64,000 nucleotides of DNA from contig NZ_QJKB01000010.1 in the NCBI RefSeq assembly GCF_003201815.1, positions 1 to 64,000 on the forward strand, given 5' to 3'. This document shows, one piece after another, positions 35,572 through 43,455 of the stretch; position 1 is the stretch's first letter, and the number at the start of each line of letters is the position of its first letter. The position numbers and the translations under genes were made by a program. The notes under the pieces were generated by a model, which was not told the DNA's origin, did no database searches, and saw only the letters and a list, made by a program, of their open reading frames with translations. This DNA is from Undibacterium pigrum (GTDB lineage Bacteria; Pseudomonadota; Gammaproteobacteria; Burkholderiales; Burkholderiaceae_D).

Positions 35572-36629
35572 CAACGCCTCCGCAACTGATGCAATTGCAG
35601 CAGGAACATGGGTACACCTACCAGGGCTGTAATGACGCCGACCGGCAACTGCTGTGGCGCGACCACGGTACGGGCCACTGTATCTGCCAACACCAGGAAA
35701 CAGCCACCAGCCAGGGTCGCAGCAGGTGCCAGCAATCGGTGATCCGGCCCCCAGGCAAAACGGCAGATATGCGGCATGATGAGGCCAACAAAACCTATAC
35801 TGCCTGCATTACTGACGGCACTTGCAGTCAGCAAGGCAGAACATAAAAACAGCAGTTGTCGCAGACGACCAATATTGACACCCAGGGTGCTGGCATTGTC
35901 GGCATACATGGCTGCGACATTAATCGAACGCGCATTGCGCATGACGAACAGCAAGATGGCGCCAAGTATCAACCAGGGCAGATAGCGTGACTGGGTATTC
36001 GACAGATCACCTATCATCCAGAACACCATCCCGCGCAAGCGGCTGTCTGGCGCAATCGACAGCATGAGGGTAATGATGGCACCGCAACCGGTAGCGACGA
36101 TGACGCCTGTCAGCAGCAGAATAGGTGCACTACCATCGGTACTACCCGCACCGCGCAAGTCGCGGTAAGCCAGGCCAAATAACAAGAGCGCAACGGTAAT
36201 CGCGCCGGCAAAGGCAGCCACATCGACCAGCCAGAATGCACCGAAAAACAAGATGGTCGCCAGCGCACCAACAGATGCGCCACCAGATATACCGAGGACA
36301 TACGGGTCAGCCAGCGGATTGCGTAATAGCGCCTGCATCATGACGCCAGCCAGTGCCAGCGTGGCACCGGTCACAAAACCAGTCAATGCACGGCCCAGGC
36401 GCAAATCCAGCAGGCTGCCAGGCAAAGTAGTTGGTGGGCCGCGCAGCAATTCCAGCAAAGCTTGCCACAGCTCGACAAAGCTCAGGGACACTGAACCGCA
36501 GACGCAGGCAATCAATATGCTGCCTACAGCGGCGGCGAATAAAATAGGGAGAACCAGACCAGCACGTTGAGCGACCGCCATCCTGGGGGATTGCTTGCGC
36601 TGCAGTGCAGAAAAAAAAGATGCCATCAT
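35571..36629 (-). CDS. btuC: Vitamin B12 ABC transporter permease BtuC (FecCD family)
   Basis: A 352-residue inner-membrane permease with about ten helices. FecCD signatures include LRLGRALTGFVTGATLALAGVMMQALLRNPLADPYVLGISGGASVGA and SNAGSIGFVGLIMPHICRFAWGPDHRLLAPAATLAGG, the latter close to the ATPase-docking loop. The position between btuB and btuD, under a cobalamin riboswitch, argues for cobalamin rather than siderophore as substrate. Two ATG codons occur in a row at 36629 and 36626. Confidence 0.92.
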   Translation of the reverse strand: MMASFFSALQRKQSPRMAVAQRAGLVLPILFAAAVGSILIACVCGSVSLSFVELWQALLELLRGPPTTLPGSLLDLRLGRALTGFVTGATLALAGVMMQALLRNPLADPYVLGISGGASVGALATILFFGAFWLVDVAAFAGAITVALLLFGLAYRDLRGAGSTDGSAPILLLTGVIVATGCGAIITLMLSIAPDSRLRGMVFWMIGDLSNTQSRYLPWLILGAILLFVMRNARSINVAAMYADNASTLGVNIGRLRQLLFLCSALLTASAVSNAGSIGFVGLIMPHICRFAWGPDHRLLAPAATLAGGCFLVLADTVARTVVAPQQLPVGVITALVGVPMFLLQLHQLRRR

Positions 36630-36659
36630 CAGTCTGATCCAAAAGGAAAAACAGGTTTT

Positions 36660-36697
36660 GATGTGCAGCGTCTTTTGAAAATTGAGACCTGCACATC
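36660..36697 (-). other. Strong hairpin in the btuB-btuC spacer
   Basis: GATGTGCAG-C-GTCT pairs with AGACCTGCACATC, a 13-bp stem with one bulged C around an 11-nt loop. On the minus strand it is followed a few bases later by GTTTTTCCTTTT. It may be a partial terminator or an RNA-processing site that makes btuB mRNA more abundant than the downstream genes. Confidence 0.7.
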
Positions 36698-36766
36698 AGG
36701 CTATCCACTTGCAATGTGATAAGCGATACAGCAAATCAGCCGCATCGCTACACAGCAATTGCAGAC

Positions 36767-38641
36767 TTATTTAAAGCCGTAGTTCACGCCAACAAATACA
36801 TTGGAACCGGCTGTAGCATAATTTTTTGCCAGTTCGTAGTCTTTGTTAAGAGCATTATTCCAGCGTGCCAGTACCGTCGTGTTTTTTGCGACTTCATAGG
36901 TTGCATACAGGTTCAGCAAATTATAAGAACTCAATAATCGGTTGTTAGCTGCGTCATCATAACGATCGCCAGAGAAAATGGTTTCCACGCCGACTTTTGC
37001 GTTTGCAAAGGAATACTCTGCCGCCAAAGTACCATGCTGTTTCGAGCGACGTGCCAGACGCTTGTTTGTCGTGTCGTCTTTAGGGTCCTGGATGTCGATG
37101 GAGGCGCGCAATGTCAGGTCAGCAAAACGAGTGGTGCCGCCCATTGTCAGGCCAGATAAAGTAGCCTTATTGACATTTTTAGCACAACCAAAAGTATAAC
37201 CAGCAGGGCAATCCCCGGAACCAGCAGAAACCAGCAAATCAGTTGCCTTATTCTGATAATACACAGCACTTAATTGCGTATCGCCTTGTTCGAAATAAAT
37301 GCCGATTTCTGCATTTTTTGCTTTTTCAGGCTTATTGCTGGCAACACCATAATTTGGGTAATACAACTCATTGTAAGTCGGTGCGCGGAAGCTGGTACCG
37401 TAGCTGGCATTGACGCGCAAGGCATCAGTGAAACGGTAACCATAAGCTACGCTACCTGTGGTGTTGGAACCATATTGCGAGCTACGGTCATTACGTATGC
37501 TGGCGCTGGCCAGATGCGCATCTTGTTTCAAAACATAAGAAGCAGCAAAAGAATTCGTTGTACGTTTCGTGCCGTTGATTCCCTTTGTTGGGGCGCGGGT
37601 AGCGCCAGAGACCGAATCAACTTTTTCTTCACGCGTTTCAGCGACCAGTTGCAATACATCTTTACCAATGCGGATATCATTCTGGAAGTTGATGCTGTCT
37701 TGACGTGTATCGATCTGGCTGGAGCCAAAACCGGTACTGAATCCCTTGTCTGCCGTTTGTGCGATTTGCAAAGAAGCTGACCATATATCAGTGAATTTGC
37801 CACGACCAAAGACTGCAACAGTTTCCAGCTTGCCGATGTTGTGATCATCGCTCGTTGCACCAGAATCATATTGTGCGTCATTACGGCTGTTCAAAACACT
37901 GACGCCCAATTCATAACCCTTGCTGATTTCCCATACCAGACGGCCATTGAAGCTATCCAGCTTGTAGCCATCTTTATCTGCGTTGTAGCTGCCAGCGCCT
38001 ATGCCAGGTTTGGTAGCAGAAAAACCATCACTTTCTTCGCGCGCCACATTCAAGCTCAGGCTAAGGTTATCGGCCACAGAACCAAAAATACCTGCCTGCA
38101 ATTTACGAGTGCCATAACTACCCAAGCCAGCCGATACGGTAGGCGTAATAACGCCAGTGCCTTTTTTAGTGAATATCTGTATCACGCCGCCCATGGCATC
38201 AGCGCCATACAGGCTGGACAGCGGGCCATACACGACTTCGATACGGTCGATCTGTGACAATGGAATGGAAGACCAGGTAGCGCCACCTGTAGTGGACGAG
38301 CCTATGCGCACACCATCAATCAACACCACGTTTTGCGCGTTGCTACCACCACGCAAGAAGACGGAAGCAGAGGTGCCTGGACCACCGTTGCGGGTAATTT
38401 CTATGCCGCGTTGCTTTTGCAAGAGATCAACAACAGAAGCAGCGCCGGATTTGGCGATGTCTTCAGCAGTGATGACGACGTTGTCAGCCAGCACGTCCTT
38501 GGCGGCTTGTGTCTGACGACCAGCGGTAATCACCACACTGGAAGCAGCGCCTACAGTTGCAGTTTGCGCCAATACGATGGAAGATGGGAATGCAGCGGCC
38601 AAGGCCAGGCTGAGGGCGAGCGGTTTGAATGCAGATGTCAT
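36767..38641 (-). CDS. btuB: TonB-dependent vitamin B12 receptor BtuB
   Basis: An outer-membrane receptor of 624 residues. A signal peptide ends at IVLAQTATVGA. The TonB box region is SSVVITAGRQTQ, and the plug has GAASVVDLLQKQRGIEITRNGGPGTSASVFLRGG, NVVLIDGVRIGSST and IDRIEVVYGPLSSLYGADAMGGVIQIFTKKG, which fits BtuB. The chain ends in VGVNYGFK, where most such barrels end in an aromatic residue, so the final Lys is slightly unusual. A cobalamin riboswitch precedes it, so expression should fall when the vitamin is plentiful. It heads the minus-strand cobalamin gene run. Confidence 0.94.
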   Translation of the reverse strand: MTSAFKPLALSLALAAAFPSSIVLAQTATVGAASSVVITAGRQTQAAKDVLADNVVITAEDIAKSGAASVVDLLQKQRGIEITRNGGPGTSASVFLRGGSNAQNVVLIDGVRIGSSTTGGATWSSIPLSQIDRIEVVYGPLSSLYGADAMGGVIQIFTKKGTGVITPTVSAGLGSYGTRKLQAGIFGSVADNLSLSLNVAREESDGFSATKPGIGAGSYNADKDGYKLDSFNGRLVWEISKGYELGVSVLNSRNDAQYDSGATSDDHNIGKLETVAVFGRGKFTDIWSASLQIAQTADKGFSTGFGSSQIDTRQDSINFQNDIRIGKDVLQLVAETREEKVDSVSGATRAPTKGINGTKRTTNSFAASYVLKQDAHLASASIRNDRSSQYGSNTTGSVAYGYRFTDALRVNASYGTSFRAPTYNELYYPNYGVASNKPEKAKNAEIGIYFEQGDTQLSAVYYQNKATDLLVSAGSGDCPAGYTFGCAKNVNKATLSGLTMGGTTRFADLTLRASIDIQDPKDDTTNKRLARRSKQHGTLAAEYSFANAKVGVETIFSGDRYDDAANNRLLSSYNLLNLYATYEVAKNTTVLARWNNALNKDYELAKNYATAGSNVFVGVNYGFK

Positions 38642-38822
38642 GATAATTCAGAAAAAAATGGAGCAAGTGGCCGACGTCCCCGCAGGCTACTTTGAACAAA
38701 GCAATAAGGACAATTGGTCGTTAGCGGCGATGCTACCAGAGCAGTCTGCGCTGACAAAAATTCGCGACATGGCAATCCATGCCCTACTGTTTCACGAGTT
38801 CCCCGTCCGTATTGCTTCACTT
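38642..38822 (-). promoter_or_regulatory. Leader between the cobalamin aptamer and btuB
   Basis: About 180 bases separate the aptamer from the btuB start. It contains GGACGGGG at its upstream end and a B12-box-like segment GCCTGCGGGGACGTCGGCC at about 38669-38687, only some 25 bases before the ATG. A possible 15-residue leader peptide frame lies at 38780-38733. No good ribosome site precedes btuB. This is probably the expression platform, but its pairing scheme is not obvious. Confidence 0.5.
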
Positions 38823-39036
38823 ATTCTGGCCGGTATCCGGGCTGACAAGTATCACCATCTGACCTTCCCATGCACATTGCACAGTGGTATTGGAAAATGG
38901 CTGGCTGCGCATGAATGACATAAGTCTTCCGAATTCGCAGCAACTTGTACACCGTTGCGGGGGCAGCACACTTTTGCAAAAGCTTAGTGTTTCCCGTTTA
39001 ACCGTAGATATGAATATATCCACGAGCACCAAAACC
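38823..39036 (-). promoter_or_regulatory. Cobalamin riboswitch upstream of btuB
   Basis: Read on the minus strand, the element has the conserved parts in order: TTTTGGTGC (P1/P2), AAACGGGAAACAC, GCTGCCCCCGCAACGGTG, and the B12 box GTCAGCCCGGATACCGGCC. The P1 halves TTTTGG and CCAGAA are complementary with one G-U pair. This is the canonical adenosylcobalamin-type aptamer and should repress btuB and the genes behind it when the ligand binds. Confidence 0.94.
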
Positions 39037-39163
39037 CCGCCATTCTATAGACAGATGGGGGTAGCTGCAAGTTAAGGCGCTTAAACACTGAGGCCGCGCT
39101 GAGGCAAATCAGTTTATTAACTGATTGAAAACAAAGCAAATTTACCTTGTTGCAAGCCCGGAT

Positions 39164-39508
39164 TCAGGCAAGATGCGCCGTCTTGGAAATCCAGGCACCT
39201 ACGAGTTCAGCATGCAGTTGTGACATTTCTGAGAGTTGTATACCTACGTGATAAACCTCGCCACTGAGGATGGCATGCCTGACCATACCTTTGCAACTGA
39301 CCTTATGGATATCGGCTTCTTGAAAGATGCCAGGAATTTCTATCAGCATATGGTAACTGCGTTGCGGAATCATGTTTTCGGCGGTGTGCAGGAGCACGCC
39401 TTCGGCGGAAATATTAACTATTTTGGCAAGTACCAGCCTGCCATCAGGCAACTTGACACCAGCACGCCAGGTTACGGTAACACGTGGAGATCTCCTGAGT
39501 TCTAACAT
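39164..39508 (-). CDS. PilZ domain protein
   Basis: A 114-residue single-domain PilZ protein, predicted to bind cyclic di-GMP. The motif RRSPRV near the N-terminus matches RxxxR, and the second motif is NISAEGVLL, matching (D/N)xSxxG. The strands KLPDGRLVLAKIV and YHVGIQLSEMS complete the beta-barrel. I start at the ATG at 39508 (MLELRRSPR); longer frames overlap cobC and use a TTG. It is the last gene of the dgkA-cobT-cobS-cobC run, 46 bases behind cobC. A functional link between cyclic di-GMP and cobalamin is not established and may be chance placement. Confidence 0.83.
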   Translation of the reverse strand: MLELRRSPRVTVTWRAGVKLPDGRLVLAKIVNISAEGVLLHTAENMIPQRSYHMLIEIPGIFQEADIHKVSCKGMVRHAILSGEVYHVGIQLSEMSQLHAELVGAWISKTAHLA

Positions 39509-39554
39509 GCGATGACCATGGTTTGTTGTCAGTCTTGCGTAAATACTATCTGCA

Positions 39555-40103
39555 TTATGACTGGAATACCAGTATTTCCTGATGCCCACCAAAGGCCAGA
39601 GTCAAGTTTTGCGCGCATACCAATTGTGCCAATTCCTCTGCGTTCATGCCATCTCGCCAGGCCAGCAGCATGCGTATAACGCCTGCATGCGTCACCACAA
39701 TGGCTTCCGGTATATTCAACTGGTGTAAATCATCCAGCCAATGAATTACGCGTTGCGCCAGGTCAATTGCTGATTCTGACCCGCCTGGCTTGTAACTCGC
39801 TGGCGCTGCAGCCCAGGCATCTATTTCATGCCTAGAAATAGCATCCCATACCTGCATTTCCCATTTGCCAAAATTGATTTCTTTCAAGCGGAAGTCAAAG
39901 CGGGGATCATTATGCAAACATTTCGCCAGCCTGGCACAACGCTGCAAGGGACTGGAAAATACGGGCAAACCAGCTTGTAATTGTGCGGACAACTGTCCCG
40001 CCAAAGCCAGACATTCTGCCTCGGAAACATCCATATCAGCTTGCCCATAACAGTGTCCATCAGCAATCAGTGGCCTGGTATGTCTGATCAAATGCAAGCG
40101 CAT
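39555..40103 (-). CDS. cobC: Alpha-ribazole phosphatase CobC (histidine phosphatase superfamily)
   Basis: It removes phosphate from alpha-ribazole 5'-phosphate or adenosylcobalamin 5'-phosphate in the last step of nucleotide-loop assembly. The phosphohistidine motif is HLIRHTRP at the N-terminus, then FSSPLQRCARLA and IVVTHAGVIRML with the second His. 182 residues from the ATG at 40103. That ATG follows the cobS stop codon with one base between (TGACATG), so translation is coupled. Confidence 0.92.
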   Translation of the reverse strand: MRLHLIRHTRPLIADGHCYGQADMDVSEAECLALAGQLSAQLQAGLPVFSSPLQRCARLAKCLHNDPRFDFRLKEINFGKWEMQVWDAISRHEIDAWAAAPASYKPGGSESAIDLAQRVIHWLDDLHQLNIPEAIVVTHAGVIRMLLAWRDGMNAEELAQLVCAQNLTLAFGGHQEILVFQS

Positions 40104-40104
40104 G

Positions 40105-40872
40105 TCAACGCACCTGGAAAGCCAGCAAACCCAGATAGACAGCAACTTCTGCCACTTGCTGAGTTGCGCCCAGACAGTCACCGGTAAAGCCACTGATCCT
40201 GCGCTGGAACATACTTGCCATGCGCCAGGTCAGCAATAACATAAGGCCAACAGCCAGCAATACAGAAGGCATGGGTAGCGGGAAGTAGTACAGTAGTACC
40301 GCAACAGGCAATAGCACAGTCAGGCAGGCGATCATGAATTCGACGTGGCTCATTTCTTGCGCGAGTGGCTTGGCCTTGCCTTCATGCCGCGCATAAGACA
40401 TAAGCCAGATCAGGCTGCAGGAAGCCAGTCGTGACAAGGGGTGGGCCAGCAACAATGCAGGTACAACGAGTAATACAGACAGGCTGATCAGGAGTGTCAG
40501 CTTCAAGGCCAGCATGAGGAAAATACCTATGGCACCATAGGCGCCAACGCGTGAATCTTTCATGATTTCCAGCACGCGCTCCGGCGTCATACCACCGCCA
40601 AAGCCATCACAGACATCGGCAAAGCCATCTTCATGAAAAGCACCGGTCAACAAGATACCAGCGATAGTAGATAGCACGACTGCCACTGCATGCGGCCATA
40701 ACTGTGCCGCAACCATATAGACGCCAGCACACGCTGCTCCTACTACCCAGCCAGTTGTCGGAAAATAGCGCGAAGACTGGCGCAGCCAGTCAGGCTCAAA
40801 CCCCACCCATGCGGGAATGGGAATGCGGGTAAAAAATTGCAGGGCAATGAAAAATAGGCGTAGTTGATGCAA
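40105..40872 (-). CDS. cobS: Adenosylcobinamide-GDP ribazoletransferase (cobalamin synthase)
   Basis: An integral membrane enzyme that joins adenosylcobinamide-GDP with alpha-ribazole (phosphate). The 255 residues start with LRLFFIALQFFTRIPIP, and the active-site acidic motif is GAFHEDGFADVCDGFGGG. It starts with TTG at 40872, with GGAG five bases upstream. It lies between cobT, which makes the alpha-ribazole phosphate, and cobC, which dephosphorylates the product, in the reaction order. Confidence 0.95.
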   Translation of the reverse strand: MHQLRLFFIALQFFTRIPIPAWVGFEPDWLRQSSRYFPTTGWVVGAACAGVYMVAAQLWPHAVAVVLSTIAGILLTGAFHEDGFADVCDGFGGGMTPERVLEIMKDSRVGAYGAIGIFLMLALKLTLLISLSVLLVVPALLLAHPLSRLASCSLIWLMSYARHEGKAKPLAQEMSHVEFMIACLTVLLPVAVLLYYFPLPMPSVLLAVGLMLLLTWRMASMFQRRISGFTGDCLGATQQVAEVAVYLGLLAFQVR

Positions 40873-40898
40873 ACCAGCTCCTGCAATATAGGGATTAT

Positions 40899-41936
40899 TT
40901 AGTCGCTACTTTTTCCACTTACCTGTGCCGAAGCAAAAGTCGCCATCTGATTCAGGAAGTTGACCGCAGCCTGCAACATTGGATATACCAGGGCCGCACC
41001 CGTCCCCTCACCCAGGCGCAAATCCAGTTGCAATACAGGCTTGACCTGCAAGGCTTGCAACATGCGTGCATGACCACTTTCATCTGATTGATGTGAGAAC
41101 ACGCAATAATCGAGTATGTTTGCCTGCATTCTCGCCGCCACCAGTAAGGCACTGCTGACGATGAAACCGTCAATAAGCAAGACCATGCGGCGCTGGGCTG
41201 CTGCCAGCATCGCACCGACCATGGTAGCAATTTCAAAGCCACCAAATGTCGCCAGCACATCTGCGGCCTCGTTCGCGTCTGCATGCAAGCTTACTGCTGC
41301 CTCTATCACAGCCTGCTTGTGGCGTATGCCTTCTGTCGTCAAACCAGTACCTGCACCTACACAATCAGCTACCGGAATACCCGTCAGCTTGTGCATGAGT
41401 GCAGCGGCAGCCGTGGTATTGCCTATGCCCATTTCACCAAAACCCAGTACATTTCCTGACAAACCTGCTACCAACTCAGCGCCATTTTGCATGGCTGCCT
41501 GACATTGTTCAGCCGTCATTGCAGCTTCTTTGGCAAAATTACGCGTGCCGCCTGCTATTTTCATGTTCAGCAGTTTTTCACGTGGACCAAAGTCATGATT
41601 GACACCGGTATCCACGACATGCAGGGCAATAGCATTTTGCCTTGCGAAAACATTGATCGCTGCACCATCCGCCAGGAAATTTTCAACCATCTGCCAGGTC
41701 ACATCCTGAGGGAAAGCAGAAACACCCTCTGCCACAACACCATGATCGCCAGCAAACACGATGATGGCAGGCTCATGCAATGCAGGTTGCGTAGTCTGCT
41801 GTATCAAGCCTATTTGCGCAGCAAGGTGCTCAAGGCGGCCCAAGCTGCCAGGAGGCTTGGTTTTATTATTGATGGCGGCAGCCAGCTCTGCTTCCAGTGC
41901 TGGATTAGCGATAGCGATTATGTTTGTACTTTGCAT
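40899..41936 (-). CDS. cobT: Nicotinate-nucleotide-dimethylbenzimidazole phosphoribosyltransferase
   Basis: It makes alpha-ribazole 5'-phosphate, which provides the lower ligand base of cobalamin. 345 residues. Family text includes NNKTKPPGSLGRLEHLAAQIG, VFAGDHGVVAEGVSAFPQDVTWQM and the catalytic Glu (about residue 310) in LRLGEGTGAALVYPML. It begins eight bases after the dgkA stop. No bluB for dimethylbenzimidazole synthesis is visible in the window. Confidence 0.96.
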   Translation of the reverse strand: MQSTNIIAIANPALEAELAAAINNKTKPPGSLGRLEHLAAQIGLIQQTTQPALHEPAIIVFAGDHGVVAEGVSAFPQDVTWQMVENFLADGAAINVFARQNAIALHVVDTGVNHDFGPREKLLNMKIAGGTRNFAKEAAMTAEQCQAAMQNGAELVAGLSGNVLGFGEMGIGNTTAAAALMHKLTGIPVADCVGAGTGLTTEGIRHKQAVIEAAVSLHADANEAADVLATFGGFEIATMVGAMLAAAQRRMVLLIDGFIVSSALLVAARMQANILDYCVFSHQSDESGHARMLQALQVKPVLQLDLRLGEGTGAALVYPMLQAAVNFLNQMATFASAQVSGKSSD

Positions 41937-41944
41937 AAGAGAAA

Positions 41945-42343
41945 TCAGTAGTAAAAGCGATCCAGCAAAATTACTACCCAGGTCGCCAGGGCGATCAATA
42001 CGGTCAACAAGACTGCAGCACTACCAAAATCCTTGGCATTCTTGGACAAGGTATGACGTTCAAGCGAGACGCGGTCAACCACTGCTTCAATCGCAGAGTT
42101 AATCAATTCCACGATCAATATCAGTATCAATACCGCAATCATCATCAGTTTTTCAAAAGCCGACACTGGCAAAATCAGGGCGATGATGGCGCCAGTTACA
42201 ACCAGTACCAGTTCCTGACGGAAAGCATGCTCATTTTTCCAGGCAGAACGCAGACCATCTATGGAATACAGGATGGCCGAAAATATGCGGCGCAAACCAC
42301 TTTTGCTTTTAAATTCACTGACTGCTTGTTCTTTTTCAGACAT
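41945..42343 (-). CDS. dgkA: Diacylglycerol kinase DgkA
   Basis: A small inner-membrane kinase that recycles diacylglycerol to phosphatidic acid. The 132 residues have three helices. Signature residues are NEHAFRQELVLVV and ELINSAIEAVVDRVSLERHTLSKNAKDFGSAAV, with the active-site Glu and Asn. It is the first gene of the cobT-cobS-cobC transcript, divergent from an IclR regulator gene 228 bases away. Confidence 0.95.
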   Translation of the reverse strand: MSEKEQAVSEFKSKSGLRRIFSAILYSIDGLRSAWKNEHAFRQELVLVVTGAIIALILPVSAFEKLMMIAVLILILIVELINSAIEAVVDRVSLERHTLSKNAKDFGSAAVLLTVLIALATWVVILLDRFYY

Positions 42344-42530
42344 TTATCTTCCTTAAACCATATGCTCAGAAGGCATAAGCACTTGCCTTCGCTCAGGTGG
42401 CGAATTTTACAGGACTATATGTCTGGAACAAGCAGATTTGCTGATGGCCAGTTGGATTATTGACCGGGCCATTGATATATGCCTAAGCTGACGCAGCATT
42501 TTGGCGACGAAATCGTGACGTACATTTCAC

Positions 42531-42571
42531 ATTATGGTATAACTTATATATTGCAGCGCACCAACCATAAT
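42531..42571. promoter_or_regulatory. Spaced inverted repeat before the IclR gene
   Basis: ATTATGGT at 42531-42538 and its exact complement ACCATAAT at 42564-42571 are 25 bases apart. The second arm touches the ATG. The stretch between holds TATAAC and TATATA hexamers. It could be an autoregulatory site or a hairpin over the start codon. Confidence 0.4.
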
Positions 42572-43351
42572 ATGAAAAACGATACGGCATCTTCAGACAA
42601 AACTTCCATCCAGGTCATAGAGCGCATGGTGTCCTTGCTGGATGCCCTGTCGCGCTACCAGGATCCTGTCAGCCTGAAGGAGTTGGCCATAGTTACTGGT
42701 TTGCATCCATCGACAGCACACCGTATCTTGAATGATATGGTGCTAACCCGTTTTGTAGACCGTGCCGACACTGGCTCTTATCGCTTGGGCATGCGCTTGC
42801 TTGAACTGGGCAATATCGTCAAGAGCCGTCTGAATGTGCGTGAAGCCGCACTGGAATTTATGCGCGCCCTGCACCGCCAGACTAACCAGACCATCAACCT
42901 GTCGGTACGCCAGGGCGATGAAATTGTGTATATAGACAGGGCATTTTCTGAACGTTCCGGCATGCAGGTGGTGCGTGCCATTGGTGGCCGCGCCCCCTTG
43001 CACCTGACCTCTACTGGCAAATTATTCCTGTCACTGGATGAACCCAAGGCCATACGCGCCTATGCAACCCGGACCGGGCTGGCGGGCCATAATAAAAATT
43101 CGATTACTGACCTGGCCAAACTGGAAAAAGAACTGGCCGCAGTCAGAGACAACGGTTATGCCAGGGATAATGAGGAACTGGAACTGGGTGTGCGCTGCAT
43201 GGCAGCAGGCATCCATGATGACAGTGGAAAAATGATCGCTGGCCTGTCGATTTCTGCCCCGGCAGACCGCTTGCAGGAAGAATGGCTGAGCAACCTGACC
43301 GACACAGCCAGACAGATTTCATTGACACTGGGCTTTGTCGAGGGCAGGTAA
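42572..43351 (+). CDS. IclR family transcriptional regulator
   Basis: A 259-residue regulator. The N-terminal winged helix is IQVIERMVSLLDALSRYQDPVSLKELAIVTGLHPSTAHRILNDMVLTRFVDR, with wing GSYRLGMRLLELG, and the C-terminal GAF-like effector domain runs from about residue 90 (LHRQTNQTINLSVRQGDEIVYIDR). I start at ATG 42572 (MKNDTASSDK); the frame is open back to ATG 42479, but those residues do not resemble the family. It is divergent from dgkA and not adjacent to an obvious catabolic gene, so the effector cannot be guessed. Confidence 0.9.
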   Translation: MKNDTASSDKTSIQVIERMVSLLDALSRYQDPVSLKELAIVTGLHPSTAHRILNDMVLTRFVDRADTGSYRLGMRLLELGNIVKSRLNVREAALEFMRALHRQTNQTINLSVRQGDEIVYIDRAFSERSGMQVVRAIGGRAPLHLTSTGKLFLSLDEPKAIRAYATRTGLAGHNKNSITDLAKLEKELAAVRDNGYARDNEELELGVRCMAAGIHDDSGKMIAGLSISAPADRLQEEWLSNLTDTARQISLTLGFVEGR

Positions 43352-43455
43352 ATCAACCGATAAAGAATTCCAGATCCAGCAAGCCTGCCCCAGTAAGCTT
43401 GTTACGGTGAGCATCAATTTATTACAGGGATATTGGGTTTCCTCATACTTTTGCT

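Noticed and set aside
38638..38820. A 60-residue frame on the minus strand inside the btuB leader
   Set aside because: No ribosome site, Arg/Pro-rich random-looking text, and it runs into the btuB start region out of frame.
38642..38822. A complete second cobalamin riboswitch in tandem
   Set aside because: Only a B12-box-like segment and a GGGGAA are visible; the GCTG-CCCGCAAC core and the P1/P2 pairing of a second aptamer are not convincing. Kept as a finding on the leader instead.
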